The notes beneath the pieces are model-generated. The model had not been told where the DNA came from and ran no database searches. It was given only the letters and a program-made list of their open reading frames with translations. Positions 1-8,276 of a stretch of 64,000 nt of DNA are shown piece after piece (position 1 is the stretch's first letter; each line of letters starts with the position of its first letter). The translations under genes were made by a program, and so were the position numbers. This stretch comes from Exiguobacterium sp. s146 (GTDB lineage Bacteria; Bacillota; Bacilli; Exiguobacteriales; Exiguobacteriaceae): assembly GCF_018618415.1 (NCBI RefSeq), contig NZ_JACSMA010000001.1:1178001-1242000 (forward strand), given 5' to 3'.

Positions 1-47
1 GTATAACTTCTAAATATAATAAAAAATCAGTTAGTGAGTTGATGTAA

Positions 48-716
48 TTGACTTTAATTTTGAACGTTATTTCTGCAATAGGGGCATTTATAGTTACCAA
101 TATTGATGATATTTTTGTTTTGATGCTGCTATTTTCACAGGCAAAAGCACAGGTGAAAACGAGTGAAGGTTTAAAAGGTAACCAGACAGAGAATAAGCAT
201 ATAACCCCTAAGGATATAATTATTGGACAATATCTAGGTTTTACCTTGTTAGTAGTAGTTAGTCTCTTAGGAACTTTTGGAGTTATGTTAATTCCAGAGA
301 AATGGGTAGGATTACTTGGACTAATCCCAATCTATTTAGGGATTATGTTGTTTATAAAGGGAGAAGATGAGGATGAAAATGCAATTCTTTCAAGTTTAAA
401 TTCTGGAAAGTATAATAATGTCTTTTTAAGTGTAGCATTTATAACATTTGCTAATGGCGGAGATAACATTGGAATATATGTTCCTTTCTTCTCTACTTTA
501 ACCATGAACCAACTAGCAGTAACGGTTATTACTTTCTTTATTATGGTTGCGATTTGGTGTTTTATTGGATATCGTTTGGCAGCTTTTAAACATGTCTCTG
601 AAACCTTAGAGAATTACGGTAGATGGATTATACCCATTGTCTTTATTGGTTTAGGAATCTATATCATAGTGGAGAACGAAACTTTCAGTGCCCTTTTGAG
701 TTTAATAAATTATTAA
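48..716 (+). CDS. cadD: CadD-family cadmium resistance transporter
   Basis: This 222-residue polytopic membrane protein matches the CadD (Pfam Cad) family of small Cd2+ efflux or sequestration proteins. The first helix carries the family-like NIDDIFVLMLLF segment near residues 18-29, and further hydrophobic segments lie at about 65-85, 88-103, 125-150, 157-173 and 193-209. The only fitting start is a TTG at 48; a TATAAT-like hexamer lies at 15-20, so promoter and any cognate regulator are largely outside the window. Codon use is AT-rich, like the mer genes and unlike the chromosome after 5,900. Its position beside merRA and insertion sequences suggests an acquired metal-resistance island. The substrate is inferred from the family; other metals or a LysE-like role are possible. 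Confidence 0.8.
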   Translation: MTLILNVISAIGAFIVTNIDDIFVLMLLFSQAKAQVKTSEGLKGNQTENKHITPKDIIIGQYLGFTLLVVVSLLGTFGVMLIPEKWVGLLGLIPIYLGIMLFIKGEDEDENAILSSLNSGKYNNVFLSVAFITFANGGDNIGIYVPFFSTLTMNQLAVTVITFFIMVAIWCFIGYRLAAFKHVSETLENYGRWIIPIVFIGLGIYIIVENETFSALLSLINY

Positions 717-770
717 AAAATAATCTGAACCGCCCCCCGTCAAGTAGACAGTGGAAATAATAAAAGTGAT

Positions 771-1667
771 TTAAGCGGCTTTCGCTCTATATTCTTTAGG
801 GCTGAGGCCGTTTAATCGTTTTTGGTATCTTTCGTGATTATAAAAATAGATGTACTCATTTATGGCAATGTTAAGTTCTTCAAAGGTCTGATACTTATGT
901 AAATAATACTTTTCACATTTTAACGTGCCGAAAAAAGATTCCATTGGTCCATTATCAATACAGCGACCAACCCGTGACATACTTTGAGTCATTCCTGCCG
1001 CCTCTAATTTACGCTTGAACGCCTTAGAGGTGTATTGGAATCCACGATCACTATGAATCAGTGGGTGTTCTTGATGCAATCGTACGATTGCCTGGTCAAG
1101 CGTTTTAAATACCAGTTGATTATTATTAGAGTGTCCCAGCACATAGCTAATAATGGATCCGTCATAAAGATCACGAATCACACTGAGATAGGCCTTCTTA
1201 GATAGGCCATATTTAAATTCTGTCACATCCGTTACCCATTTCTCATTCGGCTTTTTAACTGTGAATTCACGGTTTAATACGTTCTCTGCCACATGTTGTG
1301 GTGACGACTTTTTGTGCCGTTTTCGCTTCTGGCGGATGACCGAACGGATCTCATGGATACGCATGAGACGATAGATGCGCTTCTCATTGTATGCCGGCAG
1401 GTCATGCTGGCGTCGTCTGCGATTGACCGTCATGGTGATCCGTCGATAACCGTAGGTCCCGTTCACCTGGTCGTAAAGGAGGCGGATGTCTTCCAATAGG
1501 CTCAAGTTCTCTTCTTCGCGTACCGAGACGGTACGCTTCAACCATTTATAGTAGGCGGCCCGTGAGACCTGCGCGATCTCGCACAGGAGCACGACCGGGA
1601 ACGTGTCGGTCGTCGACATTTCCTCGATGACCATGTATCGCAATTGTAGCCTGATCTGGCTGATCAA
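771..1667 (-). CDS. IS3-family transposase OrfB (DDE integrase)
   Basis: This 298-residue protein has an HTH_21-like N-terminal part (about 50-110, with GTYGYRRI) and an rve/DDE core. The catalytic triad is visible as D in WVTDVTEF, D in HSDRGFQYTS and E in DNGPMESFFGTLK, with the usual C-terminal NHERYQKRLNGLSPKEYR. The nominal start is a TTG at 1667, but OrfB is normally made as an OrfA-OrfB fusion by -1 frameshifting. An A6G slippery run sits at 1691-1697 in the orfA remnant, and the -1 frame is open from there into orfB. Since most of orfA is gone, functional transposase is unlikely. Confidence 0.93.
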   Translation of the reverse strand: MISQIRLQLRYMVIEEMSTTDTFPVVLLCEIAQVSRAAYYKWLKRTVSVREEENLSLLEDIRLLYDQVNGTYGYRRITMTVNRRRRQHDLPAYNEKRIYRLMRIHEIRSVIRQKRKRHKKSSPQHVAENVLNREFTVKKPNEKWVTDVTEFKYGLSKKAYLSVIRDLYDGSIISYVLGHSNNNQLVFKTLDQAIVRLHQEHPLIHSDRGFQYTSKAFKRKLEAAGMTQSMSRVGRCIDNGPMESFFGTLKCEKYYLHKYQTFEELNIAINEYIYFYNHERYQKRLNGLSPKEYRAKAA

Positions 1668-1794
1668 CCTCTCCTCTCGATTTCCTCCAACTTTTTTAGG
1701 AACAGGTTCTCGGCACGAAGGCGCTCGTTCTCCCGCTCGATCTGTTGAATGCGACGTTCGAGCTTCTCCTCGTTGGTCAGTTCCTCTTCTTTAC
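1664..1794 (-). pseudogene. orfA remnant of the IS3-family element
   Basis: Only the C-terminal part of the OrfA leucine-zipper region is left, ending in ENLFLKKLEEIERRG and a TGA that overlaps the nominal orfB start. The helix-turn-helix N-terminus is absent. The AAAAAAG frameshift signal (complement of 1691-1697) sits within LKK. Upstream the frame runs directly into the mer promoter. Confidence 0.75.
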
Positions 1795-1826
1795 TTGACC
1801 GTGTACTATGGTACACGGTTTATAAT
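1795..1826 (+). promoter_or_regulatory. mer promoter with MerR operator
   Basis: A -35 box TTGACC (1795-1800) and a -10 box TATAAT (1821-1826) are separated by 20 bp, longer than the usual 17. The spacer holds a perfect dyad, ACCGTGTAC (1798-1806) and GTACACGGT (1811-1819). This is the architecture MerR proteins need: repression by looping and activation by DNA untwisting when Hg(II) is bound. It should drive merR-merA. Confidence 0.9.
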
Positions 1827-1845
1827 ATTCATGGGGTGAAATAAG

Positions 1846-2238
1846 ATGATTTATCGAATTAGTGAGTTTGCAGATAAATGTGGAGTTAATAAAGAAACGA
1901 TCAGATATTACGAGCGAAAAAATTTATTACAAGAACCTCACCGAACGGAAGCTGGTTATCGGATATATTCATATGATGACGTTAAGCGTGTTGGGTTTAT
2001 TAAACGAATACAGGAACTTGGTTTTTCTTTAAGCGAGATTTATAAATTACTTGGTGTTGTAGATAAAGATGAAGTTCGTTGTCAAGATATGTTCGAATTT
2101 GTTTCTAAAAAACAAAAGGAAGTGCAAAAACAAATAGAGGATTTAAAACGAATTGAAACTATGTTAGACGACTTAAAACAACGATGTCCAGATGAAAAGC
2201 AATTACATTTGTGTCCAATAATAGAAACATTAACATGA
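1846..2238 (+). CDS. merR: Hg(II)-responsive regulator MerR
   Basis: This 130-residue MerR protein has the winged-helix DNA-binding domain at residues 1-70 ([20 protein letters not shown]), a dimerisation helix at about 80-110, and Cys79, Cys114 and Cys123, the three Hg ligands of Bacillus MerR at the same numbering. It lies 20 bp downstream of the -10 box and 28 bp upstream of merA, so it is autoregulated and co-transcribed with the reductase. AT-rich codon use marks it as part of the acquired island. The three cysteines make a copper, zinc or drug-responsive relative much less likely. Confidence 0.95.
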   Translation: MIYRISEFADKCGVNKETIRYYERKNLLQEPHRTEAGYRIYSYDDVKRVGFIKRIQELGFSLSEIYKLLGVVDKDEVRCQDMFEFVSKKQKEVQKQIEDLKRIETMLDDLKQRCPDEKQLHLCPIIETLT

Positions 2239-2266
2239 GAGATTAATTAACGAAAGGAGCTTTTTT

Positions 2267-3907
2267 ATGAATAAATTTAAGGTAAACATTTCAGGAATGA
2301 CTTGTACGGGTTGTGAAAAACACGTAGAATCAGCACTTGAAAAGATAGGTGCTAAAAATATTGAGTCTAGTTATCGTCGTGGTGAAGCAGTATTTGAACT
2401 GCCCGATGATATTGAGGTTGAAAGTGCAATAAAGGCGATTGATGAAGCAAATTACCAAGCCGGAGAAATTGAAGAAGTATCATCACTAGAAAACGTGGCG
2501 TTAATTAATGAAGACAATTATGACCTTCTTATTATTGGTTCTGGTGCTGCTGCCTTTTCTTCGGCAGTTAAAGCTATAGAATACGGTGCAAAAGTTGGAA
2601 TGATTGAGCGTGGAACGGTTGGGGGAACCTGTGTGAATATTGGCTGTGTTCCGTCAAAAACTCTTCTTAGGGCAGGGGAAATCAATCATTTATCAAAAGA
2701 CAATCCGTTTATAGGTTTACAAACATCCGCTGGAGAAGTGGATTTAGCTAGTTTAATCACGCAAAAGGATAAATTGGTGAGCGAACTTCGGAATCAAAAA
2801 TATATGGATTTAATTGATGAATATAATTTTGATTTAATTAAAGGTGAAGCAAAATTCGTTGATGCTAGTACGGTTGAGGTCAATGGGGCAAAGTTATCTG
2901 CAAAACGCTTTTTAATTGCAACAGGTGCATCGCCTTCGTTGCCCCAAATTTCAGGACTTGAAAAAATGGACTATTTAACTAGTACAACACTTCTTGAGTT
3001 AAAAAAAATACCAAAACGATTAACTGTAATTGGTTCAGGATACATTGGAATGGAGCTTGGACAACTATTTCATCATTTAGGTTCAGAAATAACGCTTATG
3101 CAAAGAAGTGAGCGACTTTTAAAGGAGTATGATCCTGAGATTTCAGAGTCAGTTGAAAAAGCGTTAATTGAACAGGGTATAAACCTTGTCAAAGGGGCAA
3201 CTTTTGAGCGTGTTGAACAAAGTGGAGAGATAAAAAGGGTTTACGTAACAGTAAATGGCAGTAGAGAAGTCATTGAATCAGATCAGTTACTTGTTGCCAC
3301 TGGAAGAAAACCAAATACGGATTCTTTAAATTTAAGTGCAGCAGGTGTTGAAACTGGAAAAAATAATGAAATCCTGATCAATGATTTTGGTCAAACAAGT
3401 AATGAAAAGATTTATGCAGCAGGAGATGTGACTTTAGGACCACAATTTGTATATGTAGCAGCCTATGAAGGTGGAATTATTACTGATAATGCTATTGGTG
3501 GATTAAACAAAAAAATAGATTTATCGGTAGTTCCTGCTGTTACGTTTACGAATCCGACGGTTGCAACGGTTGGTTTAACAGAAGAACAAGCAAAAGAGAA
3601 AGGGTATGATGTGAAGACATCTGTATTACCTTTAGATGCTGTTCCAAGAGCAATTGTAAACCGTGAAACAACCGGTGTATTTAAACTAGTAGCAGATGCA
3701 GAAACACTAAAAGTATTAGGGGTTCATATTGTATCTGAGAATGCAGGAGATGTCATCTATGCAGCATCATTAGCTGTTAAATTTGGCTTAACGATAGAAG
3801 ATTTAACAGAAACCCTAGCACCATATTTAACAATGGCTGAAGGGCTAAAATTAGCTGCACTTACGTTCGATAAAGATATTTCGAAATTATCTTGTTGTGC
3901 AGGCTAA
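2267..3907 (+). CDS. merA: Mercuric reductase MerA
   Basis: This cytosolic flavoenzyme reduces Hg(II) to Hg(0) with NADPH. The 546 residues comprise an N-terminal heavy-metal-associated domain (GMTCTGC, Cys13/Cys16), an FAD-binding pyridine nucleotide-disulphide oxidoreductase domain ([12 protein letters not shown] at ~89-100), the redox pair Cys122/Cys127 in [13 protein letters not shown], an NAD(P) domain ([13 protein letters not shown]), and the C-terminal vicinal Cys pair (Cys543-Cys544) that hands Hg to the active site. A clear AAGGAG site precedes the ATG. No merT, merP, merE or merB gene follows, so uptake must rely on another transporter or diffusion. Confidence 0.97.
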   Translation: MNKFKVNISGMTCTGCEKHVESALEKIGAKNIESSYRRGEAVFELPDDIEVESAIKAIDEANYQAGEIEEVSSLENVALINEDNYDLLIIGSGAAAFSSAVKAIEYGAKVGMIERGTVGGTCVNIGCVPSKTLLRAGEINHLSKDNPFIGLQTSAGEVDLASLITQKDKLVSELRNQKYMDLIDEYNFDLIKGEAKFVDASTVEVNGAKLSAKRFLIATGASPSLPQISGLEKMDYLTSTTLLELKKIPKRLTVIGSGYIGMELGQLFHHLGSEITLMQRSERLLKEYDPEISESVEKALIEQGINLVKGATFERVEQSGEIKRVYVTVNGSREVIESDQLLVATGRKPNTDSLNLSAAGVETGKNNEILINDFGQTSNEKIYAAGDVTLGPQFVYVAAYEGGIITDNAIGGLNKKIDLSVVPAVTFTNPTVATVGLTEEQAKEKGYDVKTSVLPLDAVPRAIVNRETTGVFKLVADAETLKVLGVHIVSENAGDVIYAASLAVKFGLTIEDLTETLAPYLTMAEGLKLAALTFDKDISKLSCCAG

Positions 3908-4066
3908 GGGAACTTTTTTACAACTCCCTATTCAAGTGAACCAGCTAATGCTTTAAGGGATTTTCTAAGTGCATTTGTGGTCACAAAAATAATTTAACAC
4001 TGATGATTTCGACATCAAATCTATATTTGATACCTTAACACCGCAGAGTAATAAAGGATGAATAAT

Positions 4067-5389
4067 ATGTCAGACTTATTATCCCTACCAGACATTAAAA
4101 CAATAGAACCGCCACAAGAAAATGAAACCGATATGATGTTTAAAGTTGAAGCAGTCGGACCACCTGAACGTTGTCCTGAATGTGGTTTTGACAAGTTGTA
4201 CAAACACAGTTCAAGAAATCAACTAATTATGGATTTGCCCATTCGTTTAAAGCGAGTGGGCTTACAATTGAACCGTAGACGATACAAGTGTCGTGAATGC
4301 GGATCTACCTTCTGGGAACGCCTAATATCTGTAGATGAAAAGCGTAGTATGACCAAAAAGCTTTTAAAGTCCATTCAAGAGCAATCCATGTCTAAGACCT
4401 TTGTAGAAGTCGCAGAAAGCGTTGGTGTTGACGAGAAAACCATTAGGAACGTTTTTAAGGACTATGTGGCACTCAAAGAACGTGAATACCAGTTTGAAAC
4501 TCCTAAGTGGCTTGGGATAGACGAGATACATATTATCCGTAGACCTCGGCTTGTATTGACTAATATTGAACGCAGGACTATTTATGACATCAAGCCTAAC
4601 CGTAACAAGGAAACAGTCATCCAACGTCTTTCAGAAATCAGTGACAGGACTTACATTGAGTACGTCACAATGGATATGTGGAAGCCCTACAAAGACGCAG
4701 TGAACACTATCCTTCCACACGCTAAAGTTGTCGTAGATAAGTTTCATGTAGTTAGAATGGCTAATCAAGCCTTAGATAACGTCAGAAAGTCTTTGAAAGC
4801 CCATATGAGCCAAAAAGAAAGACGTACCCTTATGCGTGAAAGGTTTATCCTTCTAAAGCGTAAACACGATCTAAATGAACGTGAATCATTCCTCTTAGAT
4901 ACTTGGTTAGGTAATTTTCCTGCTTTAAAAGAAGCCTATGAACTCAAAGAAGAGTTTTACTGGATATGGGATACTCCTGATCCAGATGAAGGTCATCTTC
5001 GTTATAGTCAATGGAGACACCGTTGTATGTCCAGCAACTCTAAAGACGCATATAAAGACCTCGTGAGAGCCGTAGACAACTGGCATGTCGAAATATTCAA
5101 CTACTTTGATAAAAGGCTCACTAATGCTTATACGGAGTCAATTAACAGCATTATTAGGCAGGTAGAGCGAATGGGTAGAGGTTACTCGTTTGATGCCTTA
5201 CGAGCCAAAATCCTTTTCAATGAGAAGCTCCATAAAAAGCGTAAGCCACGATTTAATTCAAGTGCTTTCAATAAAGCTATGTTATACGATACTTTCAATT
5301 GGTATGAAGTGAATGATCACGACATTACAGACAACTTTGGTGTCGATTTTTCCACACTTATTAAGAATTTGGAGAAGGGTGATTTATAA
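4067..5389 (+). CDS. ISL3-family transposase
   Basis: This 440-residue transposase has the ISL3 layout: an N-terminal zinc ribbon (CPECGF and CRECGS), an HTH (VGVDEKTIRNVFKDY) and a DDE core (LGIDEIHI, VVVDKFHVVRMAN, AYTESINSIIRQVERMGRGYSFDALRAKILF). An upstream in-frame ATG lies at 4058, but the AAAGG at 4053-4057 is nine bases from the ATG at 4067, so I chose the latter. It lies 159 bp after merA. I could not fix the terminal inverted repeats by eye, so element boundaries are open. The reading frame is intact. Confidence 0.93.
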   Translation: MSDLLSLPDIKTIEPPQENETDMMFKVEAVGPPERCPECGFDKLYKHSSRNQLIMDLPIRLKRVGLQLNRRRYKCRECGSTFWERLISVDEKRSMTKKLLKSIQEQSMSKTFVEVAESVGVDEKTIRNVFKDYVALKEREYQFETPKWLGIDEIHIIRRPRLVLTNIERRTIYDIKPNRNKETVIQRLSEISDRTYIEYVTMDMWKPYKDAVNTILPHAKVVVDKFHVVRMANQALDNVRKSLKAHMSQKERRTLMRERFILLKRKHDLNERESFLLDTWLGNFPALKEAYELKEEFYWIWDTPDPDEGHLRYSQWRHRCMSSNSKDAYKDLVRAVDNWHVEIFNYFDKRLTNAYTESINSIIRQVERMGRGYSFDALRAKILFNEKLHKKRKPRFNSSAFNKAMLYDTFNWYEVNDHDITDNFGVDFSTLIKNLEKGDL

Positions 5390-5637
5390 GCCCTTTTCCA
5401 CCATGAAATCCGAATACCCAAGATATTTAGCGTTTATGTATAAAGGCATCGTTTAAGTATAGAGTTACTATTATAATACAGGATAATGATTTGTTTTATT
5501 AAATTATATAAACCATATTGCACAGAATCGTATTTATATTGCATTGCACACTGCATTGCAGACTAGGTGGATAATTAATGGTGTCAACCCAATCATTTTA
5601 CTTCGTATGGATATCAAGAGATGGTGATTGATAACGG
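5390..5637. other. Non-coding AT-rich tail of the mobile island
   Basis: No convincing reading frame is seen. The stretch presumably includes the ISL3 right end and the junction back to chromosomal sequence. A short repeat (TGCATTGCA in two copies near 5540-5562) is visible. The base composition shifts towards the chromosomal average after about 5,640. Confidence 0.4.
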
Positions 5638-5718
5638 ATGGAATGTTATAAACAGTACTACCAGTTTTTCGGCAATCGTCCGCCGAAACGTCCTGTTGAG
5701 TCGGCTGACTCAAAATAA
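5638..5718 (+). pseudogene. 3' stub of a truncated gene
   Basis: An open stretch of 26 codons ends at TAA 5716-5718 and translates to a protein-like tail containing YKQYYQFFGNRPPKRPV. A TAA lies directly before the ATG in frame. A strong terminator follows 11 bp after the stop. This looks like the surviving C-terminus of a chromosomal gene broken by insertion of the island, though a genuine short peptide gene cannot be excluded. The parent family is not recognised. Confidence 0.4.
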
Positions 5719-5729
5719 CAATTGGTCGA

Positions 5730-5765
5730 AGGATCGTAGACACTCGTCTATGGTCCTTTTTTTGC
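5730..5765 (+). terminator. Rho-independent terminator
   Basis: A 12-bp stem (AGGATCGTAGAC with GTCTATGGTCCT, two G-T pairs) with an ACTC loop is followed by eight T residues. It follows the truncated gene stub at 5638-5718. Confidence 0.8.
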
Positions 5766-5825
5766 TTGATTTTATGTTTTACAATATCGAAGGGCCGACA
5801 ATTCAATCTCATATCGACGCGCCAT

Positions 5826-5857
5826 AAAAAAAAAACTCTCCCTTTGATCAGGAAGAG
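5826..5857 (-). terminator. Terminator of the nuclease lipoprotein gene
   Basis: On the minus strand CTCTTCC pairs with GGGAGAG across an eight-base loop and is followed by a run of ten T residues. It lies about 50 bp beyond the stop codon of the nuclease gene. Confidence 0.75.
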
Positions 5858-5904
5858 CGTGACGTCGATGATTCTTTCATATCGTTGTGGGTAATCCCGA
5901 TAGC

Positions 5905-6780
5905 TTATTCTCCGACCATCCCGTCGCCATCGTTGTCATGCATGTAAGGATAGAGCCAATGATCGCTTGAGATCGGCATGCTGAACCCGGCATCTTTTGC
6001 TTCTTGGATCGTCACTTGGCCGTTCCCATTCATATCGATGCTCGCGACGTCACCGTCTTCAGACACGGACTCGGCTTCAGTCGCACTCTCGGTCAGCCCG
6101 AGCGACTCGTTCACCTCGTCCGGGTTCACGTTGTCGAACGAATCGGTAATGACATTTCCTTTGATAGTGTATGTGTACTCATAGTGTGAAGGGATTTGCG
6201 TCTCCGTATCCGGATAGGTGATGATGGCCTCGAAGTCGGTCGCGCCGCCTGCGCTCCGGATCACGCTCTCCATGTACGCCTGGTCCCCGTGGCGGTTGAG
6301 CGTGCTGTCCTGCGGAGTGATGTTGAAGGCGTTCGAGACGCCGCCGAGCGAATCGGCGATGACGTGCCCTTCGTCGAGGTCGCGATGCTCGACACCAGGC
6401 ACTTTCGCCTCGTCTGAATAATAGCGACCCGAAGACGTGACGTCCTCGAGCTCATCATCTTGCAAGACGATCTCGTCGGCGAGCACTTTCACGAGTTGTC
6501 CGTGCTCGTTCGTGAACGCCCAGTACTCGCGTTCCCCGTATCCGATATCGACGACGACATTATGCTCGCGGTCGCCTGACAAATCTCCACCCTCGACTTC
6601 AATCAAGTCGTAGCCCGTGAAGTGATCGTTCGTTTCGGTCTGGTCAGGGGGCTCCGTCTCAACGGTAACCTGTTCCTGAGGTTCCGTCTTCGACTCGGGA
6701 TTCGGTTCTGTCTCGTTCGTGCAACCGGCCAACAACAGCATGGCCAGCGGGAAGGCAAGATAAGTAAGATTGTTTTTCAT
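5905..6780 (-). CDS. Secreted lipoprotein DNA/RNA non-specific endonuclease with EF-hand tail
   Basis: The ATG at 6780 (AGGAG seven bases upstream) gives 291 residues; longer in-frame extensions lack a site. A lipoprotein signal peptide ends at the lipobox LLLAGC (Cys~19), followed by an acidic, Pro/Glu-rich linker. The central domain (about 60-220) is a His-Me-finger nuclease of the NUC/Spd1 type, with HRDLDEGHVIADSLGG carrying the catalytic His and a following Asn-rich segment (VSNAFNITPQDSTLNRHG). The C-terminus holds an EF-hand loop (DMNGNGQVTIQE) and ends in an excalibur-like DNDGDGMVGE. It is probably a Ca2+-dependent, surface-anchored nuclease for extracellular DNA degradation or nutrient use. 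Confidence 0.85.
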   Translation of the reverse strand: MKNNLTYLAFPLAMLLLAGCTNETEPNPESKTEPQEQVTVETEPPDQTETNDHFTGYDLIEVEGGDLSGDREHNVVVDIGYGEREYWAFTNEHGQLVKVLADEIVLQDDELEDVTSSGRYYSDEAKVPGVEHRDLDEGHVIADSLGGVSNAFNITPQDSTLNRHGDQAYMESVIRSAGGATDFEAIITYPDTETQIPSHYEYTYTIKGNVITDSFDNVNPDEVNESLGLTESATEAESVSEDGDVASIDMNGNGQVTIQEAKDAGFSMPISSDHWLYPYMHDNDGDGMVGE

Positions 6781-7060
6781 GTTAAAACTCCTATGTCTTT
6801 GATGCATACTTGTCCATTCTAGGAATCTTCGCCCACATTTACAAGCAAACGGATTGGAGGCGGTTTTAATCGTGCTTCCGACAAACGAGACAGATTTTGT
6901 CACAGATGGGGGAGGCGTCGCCTTAGGTACGAATGGTACAATGGGGGGAGAACGGGTCGAACAGGGGGCTCTCGAGCGATTTGAGTCGCACACCCGAGGC
7001 GTTTCAATCATTTCGTTTCAGGCTATACATACGTATACATCGCTTGAGAGGAGACGTGTC

Positions 7061-7243
7061 ATGCAGACATATACCATTGAATATGCGTTCCAGGACAAAG
7101 AACAGACGACTCGCACGTGTGAGGTCGTTCTCGATCGGGCGCCCGACTTGAATGATAATCAACAATTGGCCGACCTGTATCAAATCGTGTCAGATGCGAT
7201 TCGTAAGCCAATCACCAGTTTTGAAATTGTAGCAGTCCATTAA
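7061..7243 (+). CDS. Small hypothetical protein
   Basis: The ATG at 7061 lies eight bases after GAGAGGAG and gives 60 residues: an acidic, soluble protein starting MQTYTIEYAFQD with no membrane segment. The frame extends upstream to 6854, but only the internal ATG has a ribosome binding site. A GC-rich hairpin with a short T run (about 7253-7282) follows and may end the transcript before the oxidoreductase gene. No family is recognised. Confidence 0.6.
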   Translation: MQTYTIEYAFQDKEQTTRTCEVVLDRAPDLNDNQQLADLYQIVSDAIRKPITSFEIVAVH

Positions 7244-7311
7244 ACGAACCCTTGACCCCGGGCGCACGCCATGGGGTTTTGTTCAGTCTTATGAAGAGGA
7301 GAGATGTGCAC

Positions 7312-8217
7312 ATGAAGATTGTCGTAGTTGGGTTAGGGGACGTCGCCAAAAAGGCGTATTTGCCGGTCTATGCCGGTTTAGAGGGGGTTGACGTCTATCT
7401 CGTCTCGAGAGACGAGGCGAAAGCGGGTCAACTCGTCGAAAAGTATCGTTTTGCCGGTCAGTATGCATCGCTCAAAGACGTCCCGTTCGAGACGATGGAC
7501 GGCGCGCTGATACACTCGACGACATCGGTCCATGCCGATCAGGTCGGTTACGTGCTCGCGCAAGGCGTGCCCGTCTTCATCGATAAGCCGGTCACGTTCA
7601 TGCTCGAGGACACGGAGCGTCTCGTTCGCCTCGCTGCCGAGCAAGGCGTCGAGCTCATCACCGGGTTCAACCGCCGTTTCGCAACGGCGACGGCTGCCTT
7701 GAAAGAAGTATCCGACCCGAATCTGGTTTTGATTCAAAAGAATCGGACGTATCAACCGGCGACGCTGCGTGAGTTCATCATCGAGGACTTCGTCCACGTC
7801 GTCGATACGCTCCGCTTTTTGACCGGGCTCGCGCCTGTCGAGAATCTGACCGTTCGGACGCGCCATGAGGCCGGGACATTGAAACAGCTCCAGATTCAAT
7901 TCACGGCCGGAGGGGTAGAGGCGATTGGCATCATGAACCGGGACAACGGTTGTACGGAAGAAGTGATGGAAGTGATGTCCCCTCGTCTGAAACGGGTGTC
8001 GCGCGATGTCGAGCGAGTGTATGACTTTACCCGTGACGGCATGCTCGAGCGCGCGCTTAACCCGTGGGAGTCGAATCTGACACGCCGCGGCTTCACGACC
8101 ATGCTTGACGAGTTCCTAAAGCTACTCGTCGGTGAACCGAACGACTCGGTGCGAGCTGAGGACAGTTTGACGACGCACGCCCTCTGTGAACGCATACTAG
8201 AACAGGCTTCGCACTGA
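7312..8217 (+). CDS. Gfo/Idh/MocA-family NAD(P)-dependent oxidoreductase
   Basis: The ATG at 7312 follows GAAGAGGAGAG by eight bases and gives 301 residues. An N-terminal Rossmann fold (MKIVVVGLGDVAKKAYLPVY) is followed by the family motif VFIDKPVTF (equivalent of EKP, catalytic Lys) at about 95-105 and a C-terminal alpha/beta substrate domain. Members oxidise or reduce sugars, inositols or related compounds, but the substrate cannot be told from sequence. It stands as a single gene upstream of the alanine symporter gene. Confidence 0.85.
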   Translation: MKIVVVGLGDVAKKAYLPVYAGLEGVDVYLVSRDEAKAGQLVEKYRFAGQYASLKDVPFETMDGALIHSTTSVHADQVGYVLAQGVPVFIDKPVTFMLEDTERLVRLAAEQGVELITGFNRRFATATAALKEVSDPNLVLIQKNRTYQPATLREFIIEDFVHVVDTLRFLTGLAPVENLTVRTRHEAGTLKQLQIQFTAGGVEAIGIMNRDNGCTEEVMEVMSPRLKRVSRDVERVYDFTRDGMLERALNPWESNLTRRGFTTMLDEFLKLLVGEPNDSVRAEDSLTTHALCERILEQASH

Positions 8218-8276
8218 TCGTGTCGTTTCTGCGATCCGTCGAGCGGGTATTAACTCCGTAAAAGGAGGGGATGCGC

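Larger units (their letters stand above)
726..1794 (-). mobile_element. IS3-family (IS150-like) element, truncated at its orfA end
   Basis: The element reads on the minus strand. Its transposase-3' end is at about 726, where the sequence begins TGAACCGCCCCCCGTCAAGT, typical of IS3-family terminal repeats. orfB is intact, but only the last ~43 codons of orfA remain; they run straight into the TTGACC box of the mer promoter near 1795, and the opposite terminal repeat is missing. The copy is therefore unlikely to move on its own. Confidence 0.75.

Noticed and set aside
3908-5430. Terminal inverted repeats of the ISL3 element
   Set aside because: GGG-starting ends can be proposed near 3958 and 5430, but the arms do not align well enough by eye to claim boundaries.
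5621-5827. 68-codon ORF overlapping the gene stub and terminator
   Set aside because: It runs through the terminator stem and lacks a ribosome binding site; the alternative frame at 5638-5718 looks more protein-like.
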